Positions 36,463 through 45,278 of a stretch of DNA of 64,000 nucleotides are shown piece after piece. The position numbers and the translations under genes were made by a program. Source of the DNA: Competibacter_A sp037045535 (lineage in GTDB: Bacteria > Pseudomonadota > Gammaproteobacteria > Competibacterales > Competibacteraceae). Below the pieces are notes generated by a model. It did not search any database and had not been told where the DNA came from. It saw only the letters and a program-made list of their open reading frames with translations. How positions within the stretch are numbered: the stretch's first letter is position 1; each line of letters begins with the position of its first letter. The stretch covers positions 62,001 through 126,000 of the forward strand of contig JBAOHI010000072.1 in the NCBI GenBank assembly GCA_037045535.1. The letters run 5' to 3'.

Positions 36463-37836
36463 TCAGCTGCCATTGGCCTGGAAACGCAGCCGCGCCCGGA
36501 CGAGCGCGCCACCAAGCAGGCCGCGTCCAATATCCAACCGACCGTAATAGACTTCTTCAACTAAATCCCGCACCACTGCTAGCCCGATCCCGTGACCGGC
36601 AACCGTGGGGTCGGCGCGTTGGCCCCGGCCGAGTAACAAAGGCGCTTGCTCCGCTGGGATACCGGGCCCATCGTCCTCGACCTCCACCACCAATTCGGCC
36701 CGTCCGTCGCGATCGGTGGGATAAGCGCGTAGGATCACTTGCCACTGGCACCACTTACAAGCGTTATCGGCCAAGTTGCCGAGAATTTCCAATAGATCGC
36801 CCTCGTCACCGTAAAACATCGTTGATGGAGCTACTTCGCTGCTCAGGCGGAGGCAGCGGCTGGCGTAGACTTTAGCTAGTGAATCCTGGATCTTACGGGC
36901 GATGGGCGCGACCGGTAGCGGCGCGCTGAGCGCGATTCGCCCAGCGGCAGCGGCGCGCTGCAACTGATAGTCCACCGTCCGGTTCATCCGCTCCAGTTGC
37001 TCGTTGAGCGTTTGCCGCAGTTCCTCGGGGCGTGCATCGTTATCCAAAGCCCCCCGTAGTACCGCCAACGGTGTTTTCAGACTGTGAGCCAGATCGGCCA
37101 AGGCGTTGCGGTAACGCTCCAGATGAGCGCGACTCTGCCCGAGCAGGGCGTTTAAATTCGCGGTTAGTGGAAACAGTTCCTCGGGATAGCCGCCGCCGAG
37201 TTCGGCCCGCTGGCCGGTTTCAATGTCCTTGACCTCGGTGGCGACTCGTCGCAACGGTTTCAAGCTCCAGCGCAGGATCAGGCCCTGCGCCGCTAGCAGG
37301 ACACCGGTGGCCGCCAACAGCCAGCCCCACAGCCCCTTGCGGAAGCTCCATAATTGATTGAGAAATTCCTTCTGGGTTTCGGCGACCCGAAAAGTAAAGA
37401 TTTGATATTGATTGACGCTGATCTCCCAATTGACCGTGAACGCCATCACGAAGAGCGGTTTATCGTCGGACGAGGTCAGTGGTGCAAACTGGATCTCGCC
37501 GGCGTTGCGCACCGCCGGAAAAAACGGTAGCGCGCGACCGAGCAGCGACGGCGAACGCCAGATCAGGTTGCCCTGACTGTCGATCACATCGGCGTACAGG
37601 CCGGAATCTGGCATGGAGAAGCGTGCTTCGGGCAGCGTTTGGGGAAGCGTCAGCCGATTGAAGGCGTCCAGCTCGGCAGCGCCCAACAATATGTAGAGCT
37701 GCGCTTGCAACCGGCTCTGCACCGCAGCCATGGCGCTGTCGCGGAACGCACCGTCCAGGGTCAAACCGGTCAGGCCGAGAAAAGCAGCCAGCACAACGCT
37801 GGCGGCGACGAGCAGTCGGCCTCGCAGCGAACGCAT
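36463..37836 (-). CDS. Two-component sensor histidine kinase, PhoQ-like
   Basis: A 457-residue membrane sensor. A TM helix at about 8-28 (LLVAASVVLAAFLGLTGLTL), a periplasmic domain to about 165, and a second TM helix (GLWGWLLAATGVLLAAQGLIL) are followed by HAMP, then the H-box LADLAHSLKTPLAVLRGAL and the ATPase N/G boxes NLADNACKW, VEDDGPGIP and GHGIGLAVVRDLVEE. The N-box spelling NLADNACKWC and the short H-box are of the PhoQ group. It starts 6 bases after the response regulator stop and is its cognate kinase. Confidence 0.9.
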   Translation of the reverse strand: MRSLRGRLLVAASVVLAAFLGLTGLTLDGAFRDSAMAAVQSRLQAQLYILLGAAELDAFNRLTLPQTLPEARFSMPDSGLYADVIDSQGNLIWRSPSLLGRALPFFPAVRNAGEIQFAPLTSSDDKPLFVMAFTVNWEISVNQYQIFTFRVAETQKEFLNQLWSFRKGLWGWLLAATGVLLAAQGLILRWSLKPLRRVATEVKDIETGQRAELGGGYPEELFPLTANLNALLGQSRAHLERYRNALADLAHSLKTPLAVLRGALDNDARPEELRQTLNEQLERMNRTVDYQLQRAAAAGRIALSAPLPVAPIARKIQDSLAKVYASRCLRLSSEVAPSTMFYGDEGDLLEILGNLADNACKWCQWQVILRAYPTDRDGRAELVVEVEDDGPGIPAEQAPLLLGRGQRADPTVAGHGIGLAVVRDLVEEVYYGRLDIGRGLLGGALVRARLRFQANGS

Positions 37837-37842
37837 CGGCGC

Positions 37843-38527
37843 CTAGCCGGTAGAGCGTTCCAGCCGGAACCGATAGCCTCGGCCCCGCAGGGTTTCGATG
37901 GGGTTGAGCGTGCGGTCAGGGTCCAGCTTGCGGCGCAACCGGCCGACCAGTACTTCCAGCACGTTACTGTCGCGATCCTCGTCTTCCTGATAGAGATGTT
38001 CGGTCAGTTCGGTCTTCGAGATCACTGTGCCGGCGTGCAGTATCAGGTATTCCAACAGCTTGTATTCATAGGCTGTCAGATCCACGGGCTGACCGAGTAG
38101 GGTGACCTGCTGCGCGCCGGTGTCGAGGGCTATAGGGCCACAGTTCAATATCGCCTGGGTCCAGCCGCCGGTGCGACGGATCAAGGCCCGTAGCCGGGCT
38201 AGCAGTTCTTCGATGTAGAACGGTTTGACCAGGTAATCGTCGGCGCCGGCTTCCAGATCCCTCGACCTTGTCCTGCCAACGGCCACGAGCGGTCAAGATC
38301 AGAACGGGGAAATGCCGTCCCGCTGCTCGCCAGCGGCGAATGACCTCGATGCCCGGCAAGTCCGGCAAGCCAAGATCGACGACTGCTGCGTCCAAGGGAT
38401 ATTCCTGGCCGAGGTAAAGGCCGTTGCGACCATCGGCGGCGGTATCCACCGCGTAACCTTGTTGGCGCAATTGGATGGCGACCCGTTCCAGCAAGGGGGC
38501 TTCGTCTTCGATGATCAGGATACGCAT
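37843..38527 (-). CDS. PhoP-like response regulator, frameshifted
   Basis: An OmpR/PhoP-class regulator. The receiver domain is read from the ATG at 38527 (MRILIIEDEAPLLERVA, phospho-acceptor in AAVVDLGLPDLPG, LILTARGRWQDKVEG). The rest (LEAGADDYLVKPFYIEELLARL and the winged-helix DNA-binding domain, YEYKLLEYLILHAGTVISKTELTEHLY to RGRGYRFRLE) lies in another frame. One extra base near 38257-38258, in the middle of the receiver between VEG and LEAGADDY, explains the break; repaired length is 227 residues. It is placed between a PepSY gene and its kinase. Confidence 0.88.
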
Positions 38528-38557
38528 ATATCGATCCTTCCAATGGTGATCGGGTCG

Positions 38558-38896
38558 TTAGTCCCGCACGTTGCCGCTACCAGGATCGTAATGGAAATCG
38601 CGGACTCGACCGTCCGGTTGGAGGATGCGGACTCGATAACCGGGTTGGCCATCGCGGTTCGCGCCTTGCACGCCGAGCACCCGTCCTCCAGTGGCCTCGC
38701 GCGCGGCATTGGCGGCACGGTCTGGATCGGCGAACTGGCGAGGCGGCGGGCGGTATTCCCGGCTGCGAGGCGGCGGATTGGCGAAATCGCCACCTTGAAC
38801 ACGCCAAAATCCCTGTGCTTGCACGCCGCTGGCTACCAGCAAACCTGCAAGCGCTAGCAGCGCCAAGCATTCTGATCGCTGAAACCTGTCGGACAT
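38558..38896 (-). CDS. PepSY-domain secreted protein
   Basis: A 112-residue protein with a signal peptide (CLALLALAGLLVASGVQAQG, likely cut after AQA) and a C-terminal PepSY domain (AANAAREATGGRVLGVQ, PGYRVRILQPDGRVRDFHYDP). A Pro/Arg-rich linker separates them. PepSY proteins inhibit peptidases or act as periplasmic ligand sensors. It lies 30 bases upstream of the response regulator on the same strand, and may feed the PhoQ-like sensor. Confidence 0.85.
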   Translation of the reverse strand: MSDRFQRSECLALLALAGLLVASGVQAQGFWRVQGGDFANPPPRSREYRPPPRQFADPDRAANAAREATGGRVLGVQGANRDGQPGYRVRILQPDGRVRDFHYDPGSGNVRD

Positions 38897-39325
38897 GGTG
38901 GGAGGGTTCCAGAAAAACCGGGTTGGATGAATCTGTTTAGCTTACAGCCTAGCGGCATAAGAATGAATCACGACTGAATTGACCGATCGAACTTGGAGGG
39001 GGCAAGCAGGTGTCATCGAATGCTGGGCTGGGTGCGGTGAAGGCGAGGATTCCCTTGCGGTTGTCGATCATGATCTAGCCCGACATGTGAGGTTCAGTGA
39101 CCGGGGTGCATCCAATCATCGAAGGCGATCGCTCTTTATTGGTGCCGGAACCTAATGGTGAAGTGCGACTTTTCTGCTAATGTCTTTTGAAAGGGTGATT
39201 TTGGATGGCAAGTCTGAAGTTGATTTGTAGGTCGGGCTAGTCGGTGGTTTATATCTGTAAAGCTTTAATGAGTGCCTACAGTTCGACCTGACTCTATAAA
39301 TCGATCGCTTATTTGGGAGGTTAAT
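38897..39325. other. Intergenic region between PepSY operon and HExxH gene
   Basis: About 430 bases with no supported gene. A short frame ending in a TAA at about 39180 looks faintly coding but has no good start or homology I can name. The region should contain divergent promoters for both sides, but I see no clear box pairs. Confidence 0.4.
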
Positions 39326-39976
39326 GTGGCTCTACAGATCTGGCTGCTCAATCCGTATCAATTGCATTACAATTGGTCAGAATTGTGCACACAGGTTGCG
39401 GCTTTGATGAAGCCTGTTGTTGATCAGTACGACTCGGCAAGCAAGGTTAAACTCGGCTCGGTGGCAGTCAACAATCGGTATACAAAGCCGTCGATTACCC
39501 CAAAGGATCTTGCTGTCTATGTAGTGCCTACCCCGTTTTATGGTTTTATTGGCACGGATTTCGGTTCGAGCGGTCATCGGCGTGAGGCGGGTGGATTAAC
39601 ATCACCGCCTTCTGGAGGGCAATCCTGTTCCGAGGTCTATATCGGTGGCCAAGAGGTTGGCGGCACGGCCGGCGAGTTGATCCGCGTCGATACCTTGGAA
39701 AATGAATCCAAGGGTGTTCTCGTGGACGCGAAAGCGACTCCGAAACTGTTGGCAAAAATCGTTTATCACGAATTGATGCATTACGTGACACCGAAGTGGT
39801 CCGCAGAGAAGTTACACCATTACAAAGGGGTTAGTCTCGGCAAGGAATCGACCAAGGAAAACACACCACAATCCAAGGCCGATATCGAAATCCTCGCAAA
39901 CCATCTGGCATCCCATGGCCAGCAATTTTGGACCGGTGCGTGGGATGCCATGAGAGGGCGGGGCTATAAAGTGTAA
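39326..39976 (+). CDS. Putative zinc metallopeptidase-like protein (HExxH), unknown family
   Basis: A 216-residue protein I do not recognise. It contains a zincin-type motif HELMH at residues 148-152 (KIVYHELMHYVTPKW), with a helix of hydrophobic residues before it, and a Gly/Ser-rich stretch (SSGHRREAGGLTSPPSGG) at about 81-98. A downstream acidic region (KADIEILANHLASHG) contains a possible third ligand, but none is certain. There is no signal peptide or TM helix. The GTG at 39326 is preferred: GGGAGG at 39315-39320 precedes it; an upstream GTG at 39272 would add 18 residues. It stands alone, convergent with tsaE. The metalloprotease reading is inferred from the motif only. Confidence 0.6.
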   Translation: MALQIWLLNPYQLHYNWSELCTQVAALMKPVVDQYDSASKVKLGSVAVNNRYTKPSITPKDLAVYVVPTPFYGFIGTDFGSSGHRREAGGLTSPPSGGQSCSEVYIGGQEVGGTAGELIRVDTLENESKGVLVDAKATPKLLAKIVYHELMHYVTPKWSAEKLHHYKGVSLGKESTKENTPQSKADIEILANHLASHGQQFWTGAWDAMRGRGYKV

Positions 39977-39986
39977 CGTCATGAAT

Positions 39987-40529
39987 CTAATCGGTCAGTA
40001 TCGCCAATAGGGTCTGTCCGACTGGAGAACGGGCGTCCAGCCGACAGTTGCGGCCTTCCCCTGCGTAAGTGAGCATGATCTCCAAATCGGCCACTGGTAA
40101 TTCCCCACGGCCGCGTTCCGGCCATTCGATCAGAAGGATTGCCTCGCCGTCGAGCTGATCGCGCAAGCCCAGGTACTCCAACTCCTCCGGGTCGGCCAGC
40201 CTGTACAGATCCCAGTGAAACAGTCGTCGATCGTTGAGTTGATAGGGCTCCACTAATGTAAAGGTCGGGCTTTTGACCGTGCCGTGATAGCCCAGTCCGC
40301 GCAACAACCCACGCGCTAGCGTGGTTTTGCCGACGCCCAGGTCACCATGCAGATAGATGACGCAACCGGGCGCTAGCGCCTTGGCCAATCGCCCGCCCAG
40401 CACCTCGGTGGCGGCGGCGGAGTCAAGATGCCGCGCCAGCAAGGGTTCTTGCCCTGCAACCCGGCTCTCGCTGGCTTCGGTCTCCTCTCCGGATTGGAGA
40501 AGGGTACGGAATGGAAAAAGATGCGTCAT
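39987..40529 (-). CDS. tsaE: tRNA threonylcarbamoyladenosine biosynthesis ATPase TsaE
   Basis: TsaE is the ATPase partner of TsaB/TsaD in making t6A37 on ANN-decoding tRNAs. The 180-residue protein has the P-loop LHGDLGVGKTTLARGLLRGLG near residue 60, VKSPTFTLVEPY, and HWDLYRLADPEELEYLGL and IEWPERG motifs. The first 35 residues are longer than in most homologues, so a downstream start is possible. It follows nnr by 9 bases; nnr-tsaE is the conserved yjeF-yjeE pair. Confidence 0.93.
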   Translation of the reverse strand: MTHLFPFRTLLQSGEETEASESRVAGQEPLLARHLDSAAATEVLGGRLAKALAPGCVIYLHGDLGVGKTTLARGLLRGLGYHGTVKSPTFTLVEPYQLNDRRLFHWDLYRLADPEELEYLGLRDQLDGEAILLIEWPERGRGELPVADLEIMLTYAGEGRNCRLDARSPVGQTLLAILTD

Positions 40530-40538
40530 ATCATCGAG

Positions 40539-42023
40539 TCAGGGATTGACCAGTTGCCTTAGGAAAGGTAGCAAATCAGTTGCCAGCAGCCCGCGTTCGC
40601 CGCCGTTCCGCGCCGCCAGGTCGCCCGCTTGGCCGTGTAGATAGACGCCGGCTTTAGCCGCTGCGAACGGTGATAGACCTTGGGCGACCAGTGCGGCGAT
40701 TACACCGGTCAGCACGTCACCCATGCCGCCGCTGGCCATGCCTGGATTGCCGGCTGCGCAGAGCGCTACCGCCCCGTCGGTTTTGCTGGCGATCAAAGAG
40801 CCGGCGCCCTTGAGCACAGCCACGCCGCCGAAGCGCAACGCCAGATCCTCGACAGCGGCGAAACGGTCGGCCTCAACCTCGGCGGGCGTCATCTTCAATA
40901 GCCGAGCGGCTTCACCGGGGTGTGGCGTCAGAATCCAGTTTTCGCGGAAAGCCGATTCGATGGCTAACAAATTCAGGCCGTCGGCATCCAATACCAGCGG
41001 CTTGTCGCTGGCGAGCACGGCGCGCAACATGGCCCGTCCCCAGTCGCCCCGGCCCAGTCCTGGCCCGATGGCAATGACCGTTGCCCAATCCAGCAGCGCA
41101 TCGAGTTCGTCCAGCGTTTCGACGCCTCGAAACATCAACTCCGGTCGAACCGCCGCTTGCAGGCCGGCATGCGCGGCGCGGGTCGCAACGCTGACCAGTC
41201 CCGCTCCGCAGCGGGCGGCGGCCTCTCCGGCCATACGGGCCGCGCCGGCCAAACCCTGTTCGCCGCCGACCACCAGTACGTGTCCGAAATGGCCCTTGTG
41301 AGCACTGCGCCGGCGCTTGGGTAGCAAGCCCGCCAGGTCGTCGCCGACGTAACGCCAGCAGGCTGGGTGGATGGCCCGATAGATGTCGGGTGGCACTTCG
41401 AGATCGGCAAAGTGGAGTTCCCCGCGACAGGCCGGTCCTTGACCGGTCAACAAGCCCTGTTTCATCCCGATGAATGTGATCGTCGCCGCCGCTTGAATCG
41501 CCACGCCCAAAATAGCGCCGGTATCAGCGTGCAGGCCGGAGGGAATGTCGATGGCCAGAATATCGGCGGGACAGGCGTTCATCGCTTCAATGGTATCCCG
41601 CCAGGCCCCACTGACTTCCCGTTCCAGTCCGGTGCCGAGGATGGCATCGACCAGTAAATCGGCGTCCTTCAGACTGGTGGCGGTGAAAACCGTGGTCGGA
41701 ACGTCGGCCGCTTGGGCATCCTGCCAAGCGGTTTGCGCGTCGCCGCGCAGGTTGCCGGGATCCGTGAGTGTCAATGCCAGAACGTCGAGTCCGGCCTTGC
41801 GGGCAAGCCGCGCCACCACATAGCCGTCGCCCCCATTGTTGCCACCACCGCAGACCACCATAATCCGGCGGGCGTGCGGCCAACGTTCCCGCAGCCAGTT
41901 GAAAGCCGCTTCGCCCGCTCGGTTCATCAGCGTGATGCCGGGGATGCCACGATCCTCGATAGCGATGCGGTCCAGTTCTCGCACCTGGGCGGCGCGGTAT
42001 AGTTCGACAGGCAGTTCGCGCAT
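40539..42023 (-). CDS. nnr: Bifunctional NAD(P)H-hydrate epimerase/dehydratase
   Basis: Nnr repairs hydrated NAD(P)H. The N-terminal YjeF epimerase domain is read from the ATG at 42023 (ELPVELYRAAQVRELDRIAIE, GITLMNRAGEAAF, VVCGGGNNGGDGYVVARLA), and the C-terminal ribokinase-like ADP-dependent dehydratase domain follows (KRRRSAHKGHFGHVLVVGG, ILTPHPGEAARLL, AVLKGAGSLIAS, GNPGMASGGMGDVLTG). The 42023 ATG fits because AGAGG is in place upstream; the frame is open seven codons more. Total length is 494 residues, normal for the fused enzyme. Confidence 0.94.
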   Translation of the reverse strand: MRELPVELYRAAQVRELDRIAIEDRGIPGITLMNRAGEAAFNWLRERWPHARRIMVVCGGGNNGGDGYVVARLARKAGLDVLALTLTDPGNLRGDAQTAWQDAQAADVPTTVFTATSLKDADLLVDAILGTGLEREVSGAWRDTIEAMNACPADILAIDIPSGLHADTGAILGVAIQAAATITFIGMKQGLLTGQGPACRGELHFADLEVPPDIYRAIHPACWRYVGDDLAGLLPKRRRSAHKGHFGHVLVVGGEQGLAGAARMAGEAAARCGAGLVSVATRAAHAGLQAAVRPELMFRGVETLDELDALLDWATVIAIGPGLGRGDWGRAMLRAVLASDKPLVLDADGLNLLAIESAFRENWILTPHPGEAARLLKMTPAEVEADRFAAVEDLALRFGGVAVLKGAGSLIASKTDGAVALCAAGNPGMASGGMGDVLTGVIAALVAQGLSPFAAAKAGVYLHGQAGDLAARNGGERGLLATDLLPFLRQLVNP

Positions 42024-42224
42024 GGAAAACCTCTCTCGCCGCAATGGTTAAGGGCACGATACGCCGGTCGTTTGCCTAAATCCAGCTGTTGCCATCGGCG
42101 TTGTTGGGGCAGGATCAACCATCCCTTGTTCGAGGGGGAGCGGTGGCATCAATATCGAGGAGTACCCCGCTTTGGCTGATTTGAAAAAGCGCAAGGGCGA
42201 AGCGTGAGGCATTTTATCGTGGGT

Positions 42225-42860
42225 TTAACCGGATCCTGACGCGGATGGAGGCGCTAATTTAATTTGGGGTAGCAACTGACCCAGAAAGTCCCGATGGAGG
42301 GTTGCCCAAAGCAATATCGGCATCACCGCTGGCAGGATCAGATATCCAAGTTGATAAGCCAGTACTAGCAATTCCCGGGTCAGCGGTGTGGTGCTCATCT
42401 GAACAGCGATGGCGGGATCCATCTGAAAAACCAACACCTTCAGTGCCTCGCAGGCTACACCCCAGACTGGTATTGGCAGCAGCAACAGCCAGCCCATCAC
42501 CGCTCGATATGATTTTTCGCCGAGCGGACTGGGTGCTGCCAGCGTCAGTGCCAGTAGTAAGGGCCAGCCAAAAGTGTATTTCAGCGCATTGATCGTGAAG
42601 ATCAGTTGTCCCTGCGCGCCAGCCGAGGCAGTGGTTTTGGCCGGCACGGGCACGGTGAAGCGGGTGACGATGTCCATCGCCGTACCCTGTTGTTCGACGG
42701 CAGCGATGGTGTGCGGGAATAGATGACTGAGGGTGAAATGAGTCCAACCCGCGACCGGTAGCAACAACAATGGCGCCAATACGTACCAGAGGACGAACAT
42801 CGGCCCTAGCCATAACAGAGTTCGCAGCAGGAACCGATCGATCGCGCGGCGCGGCATCAT
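42225..42860 (-). CDS. Exosortase H-associated membrane protein
   Basis: A 211-residue integral membrane protein with three to four hydrophobic helices (TLLWLGPMFVLWYVLAPLLLL, LKYTFGWPLLLALTLAAP, AVMGWLLLLPIPVWGVA, LAYQLGYLILPAVMPILLWATL) and an Ala/Ser/Pro-rich C-terminus. Its start ATG at 42860 overlaps the exosortase H stop by 4 bases (ATGA), so the two are translationally coupled. This matches the small membrane protein regularly coded after XrtH. Its role is not established; a periplasmic or membrane accessory to sorting is inferred. The frame is open to 43007 but that part is within xrtH. Confidence 0.8.
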   Translation of the reverse strand: MMPRRAIDRFLLRTLLWLGPMFVLWYVLAPLLLLPVAGWTHFTLSHLFPHTIAAVEQQGTAMDIVTRFTVPVPAKTTASAGAQGQLIFTINALKYTFGWPLLLALTLAAPSPLGEKSYRAVMGWLLLLPIPVWGVACEALKVLVFQMDPAIAVQMSTTPLTRELLVLAYQLGYLILPAVMPILLWATLHRDFLGQLLPQIKLAPPSASGSG

Positions 42861-43369
42861 GGCACGATTCCCGCTGGCGGAAGCTGTGTGCCGGTCGCTG
42901 GGGCCGGCAGCATCCGTACCCACAGCAAGTAGACGATAAAACCATCGAGTATGATCAGCGCTTGCCAGAGATAGAGGTGCGCCCACTCGAACCATACCCG
43001 ATTCCATTGCAGCAGATAGAACAGGCTGACAATCCGCAGCAAATTCAGGATTTGGATGGCTGCAAAGCTGAGTGCGAGCCCGATGAGTTTCTGTTTCCAG
43101 CTCGAGGGTGTGGCCAGAATAGCAGCCATGACTACAATCATGGCCTCGACACCGTTACAGCCCGGTTGGATGCTCACCGCCGCGCCGGTGGTGGGGTTGC
43201 TGAGCACGATGCCCTGAGCTTGTACCGCACTATCGAACGATTGAAGCAGTGCGGCGCTCGCTTGGGCGATTACCCCTGTAAATGGCTGGATTACCCAGGT
43301 TTGTACCGGCCCCAACAACTCGATGGCGAACAAGCCCAGTAGAGTGATCGCAAAAACCAACAATCGCAT
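42857..43369 (-). CDS. xrtH: Exosortase H (IPTLxxWG-CTERM type)
   Basis: A 170-residue multi-pass membrane transpeptidase/protease of the exosortase/archaeosortase family. The catalytic triad is visible: Cys71 in QPGCNGVEAM, Arg112 in LNLLRIVSLF, and His131 in WAHLYLW. The short length (about 170 rather than 250-500 residues) and the partner gene identify the H subtype, whose targets carry a C-terminal IPTLxxWG signal. No such target is coded in this window. It is preceded by about 190 bases without genes, where its promoter should lie. Confidence 0.85.
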   Translation of the reverse strand: MRLLVFAITLLGLFAIELLGPVQTWVIQPFTGVIAQASAALLQSFDSAVQAQGIVLSNPTTGAAVSIQPGCNGVEAMIVVMAAILATPSSWKQKLIGLALSFAAIQILNLLRIVSLFYLLQWNRVWFEWAHLYLWQALIILDGFIVYLLWVRMLPAPATGTQLPPAGIVP

Positions 43370-43564
43370 GACCGGTCAACCTCTCAAACGCGCCTGGATC
43401 GTCCCGATCATTTGGGAAAATGACCGGTGTCTCCCGATAAGGATATTGTACTGGGCCAGCTAAACCTGGCCTGAGCCGACTTTCGCACGGTGGTTTCGCT
43501 GCCGGGGGCGGCTAAACTGTCTAAATTGAGGCAATAGTCTTCCCCGAACGGCGAGGTGATGGCG

Positions 43565-44071
43565 ATGGCGGACGATGATCGGGTTTCCTCGATTCCAATC
43601 AATGGCCTGGACGACAGCCGGCGTGCGTTGCAGGAGCTGATCAGCGGCATGCGACGCACGTTGTGCTTATATACACCCCTTGTGCGGCCCGAATTGTACA
43701 ACGACCCCGACGTTCTAACCGCCATCCGCGGGCGGGTAGTGAGCCAGCCCAAGGTTCGCCTGCAACTCCTGCTGCCGCCCGCGAGGGACTGGCGCAACGC
43801 CTGCTCGGGACTGGTACGGCTGGGCGAACGTTTGACCACCGGGCTGATTCTGCGCACCCCAAACTGGCACGAAATTCCAGATCGTCCGGAGTTAGGGCAG
43901 GGTTTCGCCATTGCCGATGATCGGACACTGTTGCATTTCAGCGATCCGCGCCGTCTGCTCGGCGTTTACGAGCAACAACCCACCGAGCGCGTCAGGAAAT
44001 CGCTAGAACTGTTTCGCGAGATCTGGAATCGCGCGCAAGCCGATCCTGACCTACGCTGGCTAGGGATTTAA
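43565..44071 (+). CDS. Phospholipase D-like domain protein, unknown function
   Basis: A 168-residue protein beginning MADDDRVSSIPINGLDDSRRALQELISGMRRTLCLYTPLVRPELYND. This head, LQLLLPPARDWRN, and the GFAIADDRTLLHFSDPRRLLG block resemble the PLD-like domain that in Pseudomonas is fused behind a GNAT acetyltransferase; here it stands alone, without HKD catalytic motifs. ATGs at 43559 and 43565 are both possible; the second has the better-spaced GAGG site. Its last bases overlap the convergent nudF by 4. Confidence 0.6.
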   Translation: MADDDRVSSIPINGLDDSRRALQELISGMRRTLCLYTPLVRPELYNDPDVLTAIRGRVVSQPKVRLQLLLPPARDWRNACSGLVRLGERLTTGLILRTPNWHEIPDRPELGQGFAIADDRTLLHFSDPRRLLGVYEQQPTERVRKSLELFREIWNRAQADPDLRWLGI

Positions 44072-44682
44072 TCCAGAGCTCCGCTCCATCGTTCCAGTAA
44101 CGCCGGTCGATTCAACTCCAGCCATTGCAGGGCGATGATCGGTGCGGCTGAATTGATGCGGCCGGCATGGAGTAGCGCCAGGGCCTCGGCACGGGAAACG
44201 ACGTGTACTTGGATATCCTCGTGCTCGATGGCCACCCCACGTACCCCGCTGACAACAGTGGCGGCATCGATCCGACCGCAAAACAGGGCGATGCTTTCCG
44301 ATGTGCCGCCCGGGCTGACCAGATAGCGGCAGATCGGCACGAGGTCGCGGATTTCGCAGCCGGCTTCCTCGACTGCCTCGCGCCGAGCGACATCTTCAGC
44401 GGTTTCGTCGGGGTCGTCCATGATGCCGGCGACGATTTCCAGCAGCCAGGGACCGCCTGGAAAGTCCAGCGCCCCGACCCTGAACTGTTCCAGTAAAATG
44501 ACCTGGTCAGAGGTGGGGTCATACGGCAGAACTGCAACCGCATGACCGCGTTCCAAACACTCGCGGGTGATTTCCGCGCTCCACCCGCCCGCAAACAGCT
44601 CGTGTCGCAGTCGGTATTTCTCCATGTGGAAAAATCCACTGTAGCAAATCGACTTGTCGAGGACTTCAAACCGATGGTTCAT
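44068..44682 (-). CDS. nudF: ADP-ribose pyrophosphatase NudF
   Basis: Hydrolyses ADP-ribose to AMP and ribose 5-phosphate. The 204-residue protein has the family N-terminus (YSGFFHMEKYRLRHELFAGG), RGHAVAVLPYDPTSDQVILLEQFR, and the Nudix box in GIMDDPDETAEDVARREAVEEAGC, which appears one residue longer than the standard spacing between the first Gly and the REAVEE core. Length and the LVPICRYLVSPGGTSE segment match NudF. Confidence 0.88.
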   Translation of the reverse strand: MNHRFEVLDKSICYSGFFHMEKYRLRHELFAGGWSAEITRECLERGHAVAVLPYDPTSDQVILLEQFRVGALDFPGGPWLLEIVAGIMDDPDETAEDVARREAVEEAGCEIRDLVPICRYLVSPGGTSESIALFCGRIDAATVVSGVRGVAIEHEDIQVHVVSRAEALALLHAGRINSAAPIIALQWLELNRPALLERWSGALD

Positions 44683-44758
44683 AGCACGTTCCAGCGAGAG
44701 GGGTGATGATTGATGAACAGGTCACCCATTGTAATCCGGAAGCAGTGAGGGGGCAGGT

Positions 44759-45247
44759 ATGATGTCGTGGTTGCCGGCTCGATCTGGCTTGGAATTGCTG
44801 CTGTGGATAGCCCTCGTGCTGATGGTGGTTGCGTGTTCGCGCGAATCCTCGCCCGAAGCCGAAGTCCGGGCGTTGCTCGCTCGGGCCCAAACCGCCGCCG
44901 CGGAGCGCGATGTCCGCACGCTCCGTGGGTTGATCGCGGACGACTATGCCGATGCGCTCGGTCATGATCGTAAGGCAATGGAAAACTTGATCCGGCTTCA
45001 TGTCCTGAGCCACCAGTCCGTTCATCTGTTTGTCCGGGTACGCAGTGTCGAGTTTCCCGAACCGGGTCGGGCATTGGCGAGCGTGGCGGTGGCCATGGCC
45101 GGCCGACCGGTGGCGCGTGCCGATGAGTTGGCGGGACTGAGTGCAGATTTGTATCGCTTCGACCTGGAATGGGTCCGGTACGGCCGCGATGACTGGAAGG
45201 TGCGCCAAGCTGCCTGGCAGCCTGCCCACCTAGACGATTTCTGGTAG
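44759..45247 (+). CDS. Putative lipoprotein
   Basis: A 162-residue protein with a signal peptide ending in a lipobox (LLWIALVLMVVAC, Cys26). The mature part (AEVRALLARAQTAAAERDVRTLRGLIADDYADA, then beta-rich RSVEFPEPGRALASVAVAM and YRFDLEWVRYGRDDWKVRQAAW) has the cone-shaped layout of NTF2/SnoaL-like folds. No catalytic residues stand out. It is divergent from nudF. Confidence 0.7.
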   Translation: MMSWLPARSGLELLLWIALVLMVVACSRESSPEAEVRALLARAQTAAAERDVRTLRGLIADDYADALGHDRKAMENLIRLHVLSHQSVHLFVRVRSVEFPEPGRALASVAVAMAGRPVARADELAGLSADLYRFDLEWVRYGRDDWKVRQAAWQPAHLDDFW

Positions 45248-45278
45248 CCGTTACGCGCTCGGTTCCACGCTCAAGTTT

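Noticed and set aside
38312..38857. 181-residue plus-strand frame opposite the response regulator and PepSY genes
   Set aside because: Antisense shadow; both minus-strand genes have clear domains.
39087..39182. Short coding-like stretch ending in TAA upstream of the HExxH gene
   Set aside because: Only about 25 codons, no start with a site, no recognised homology; could be chance or a relic.
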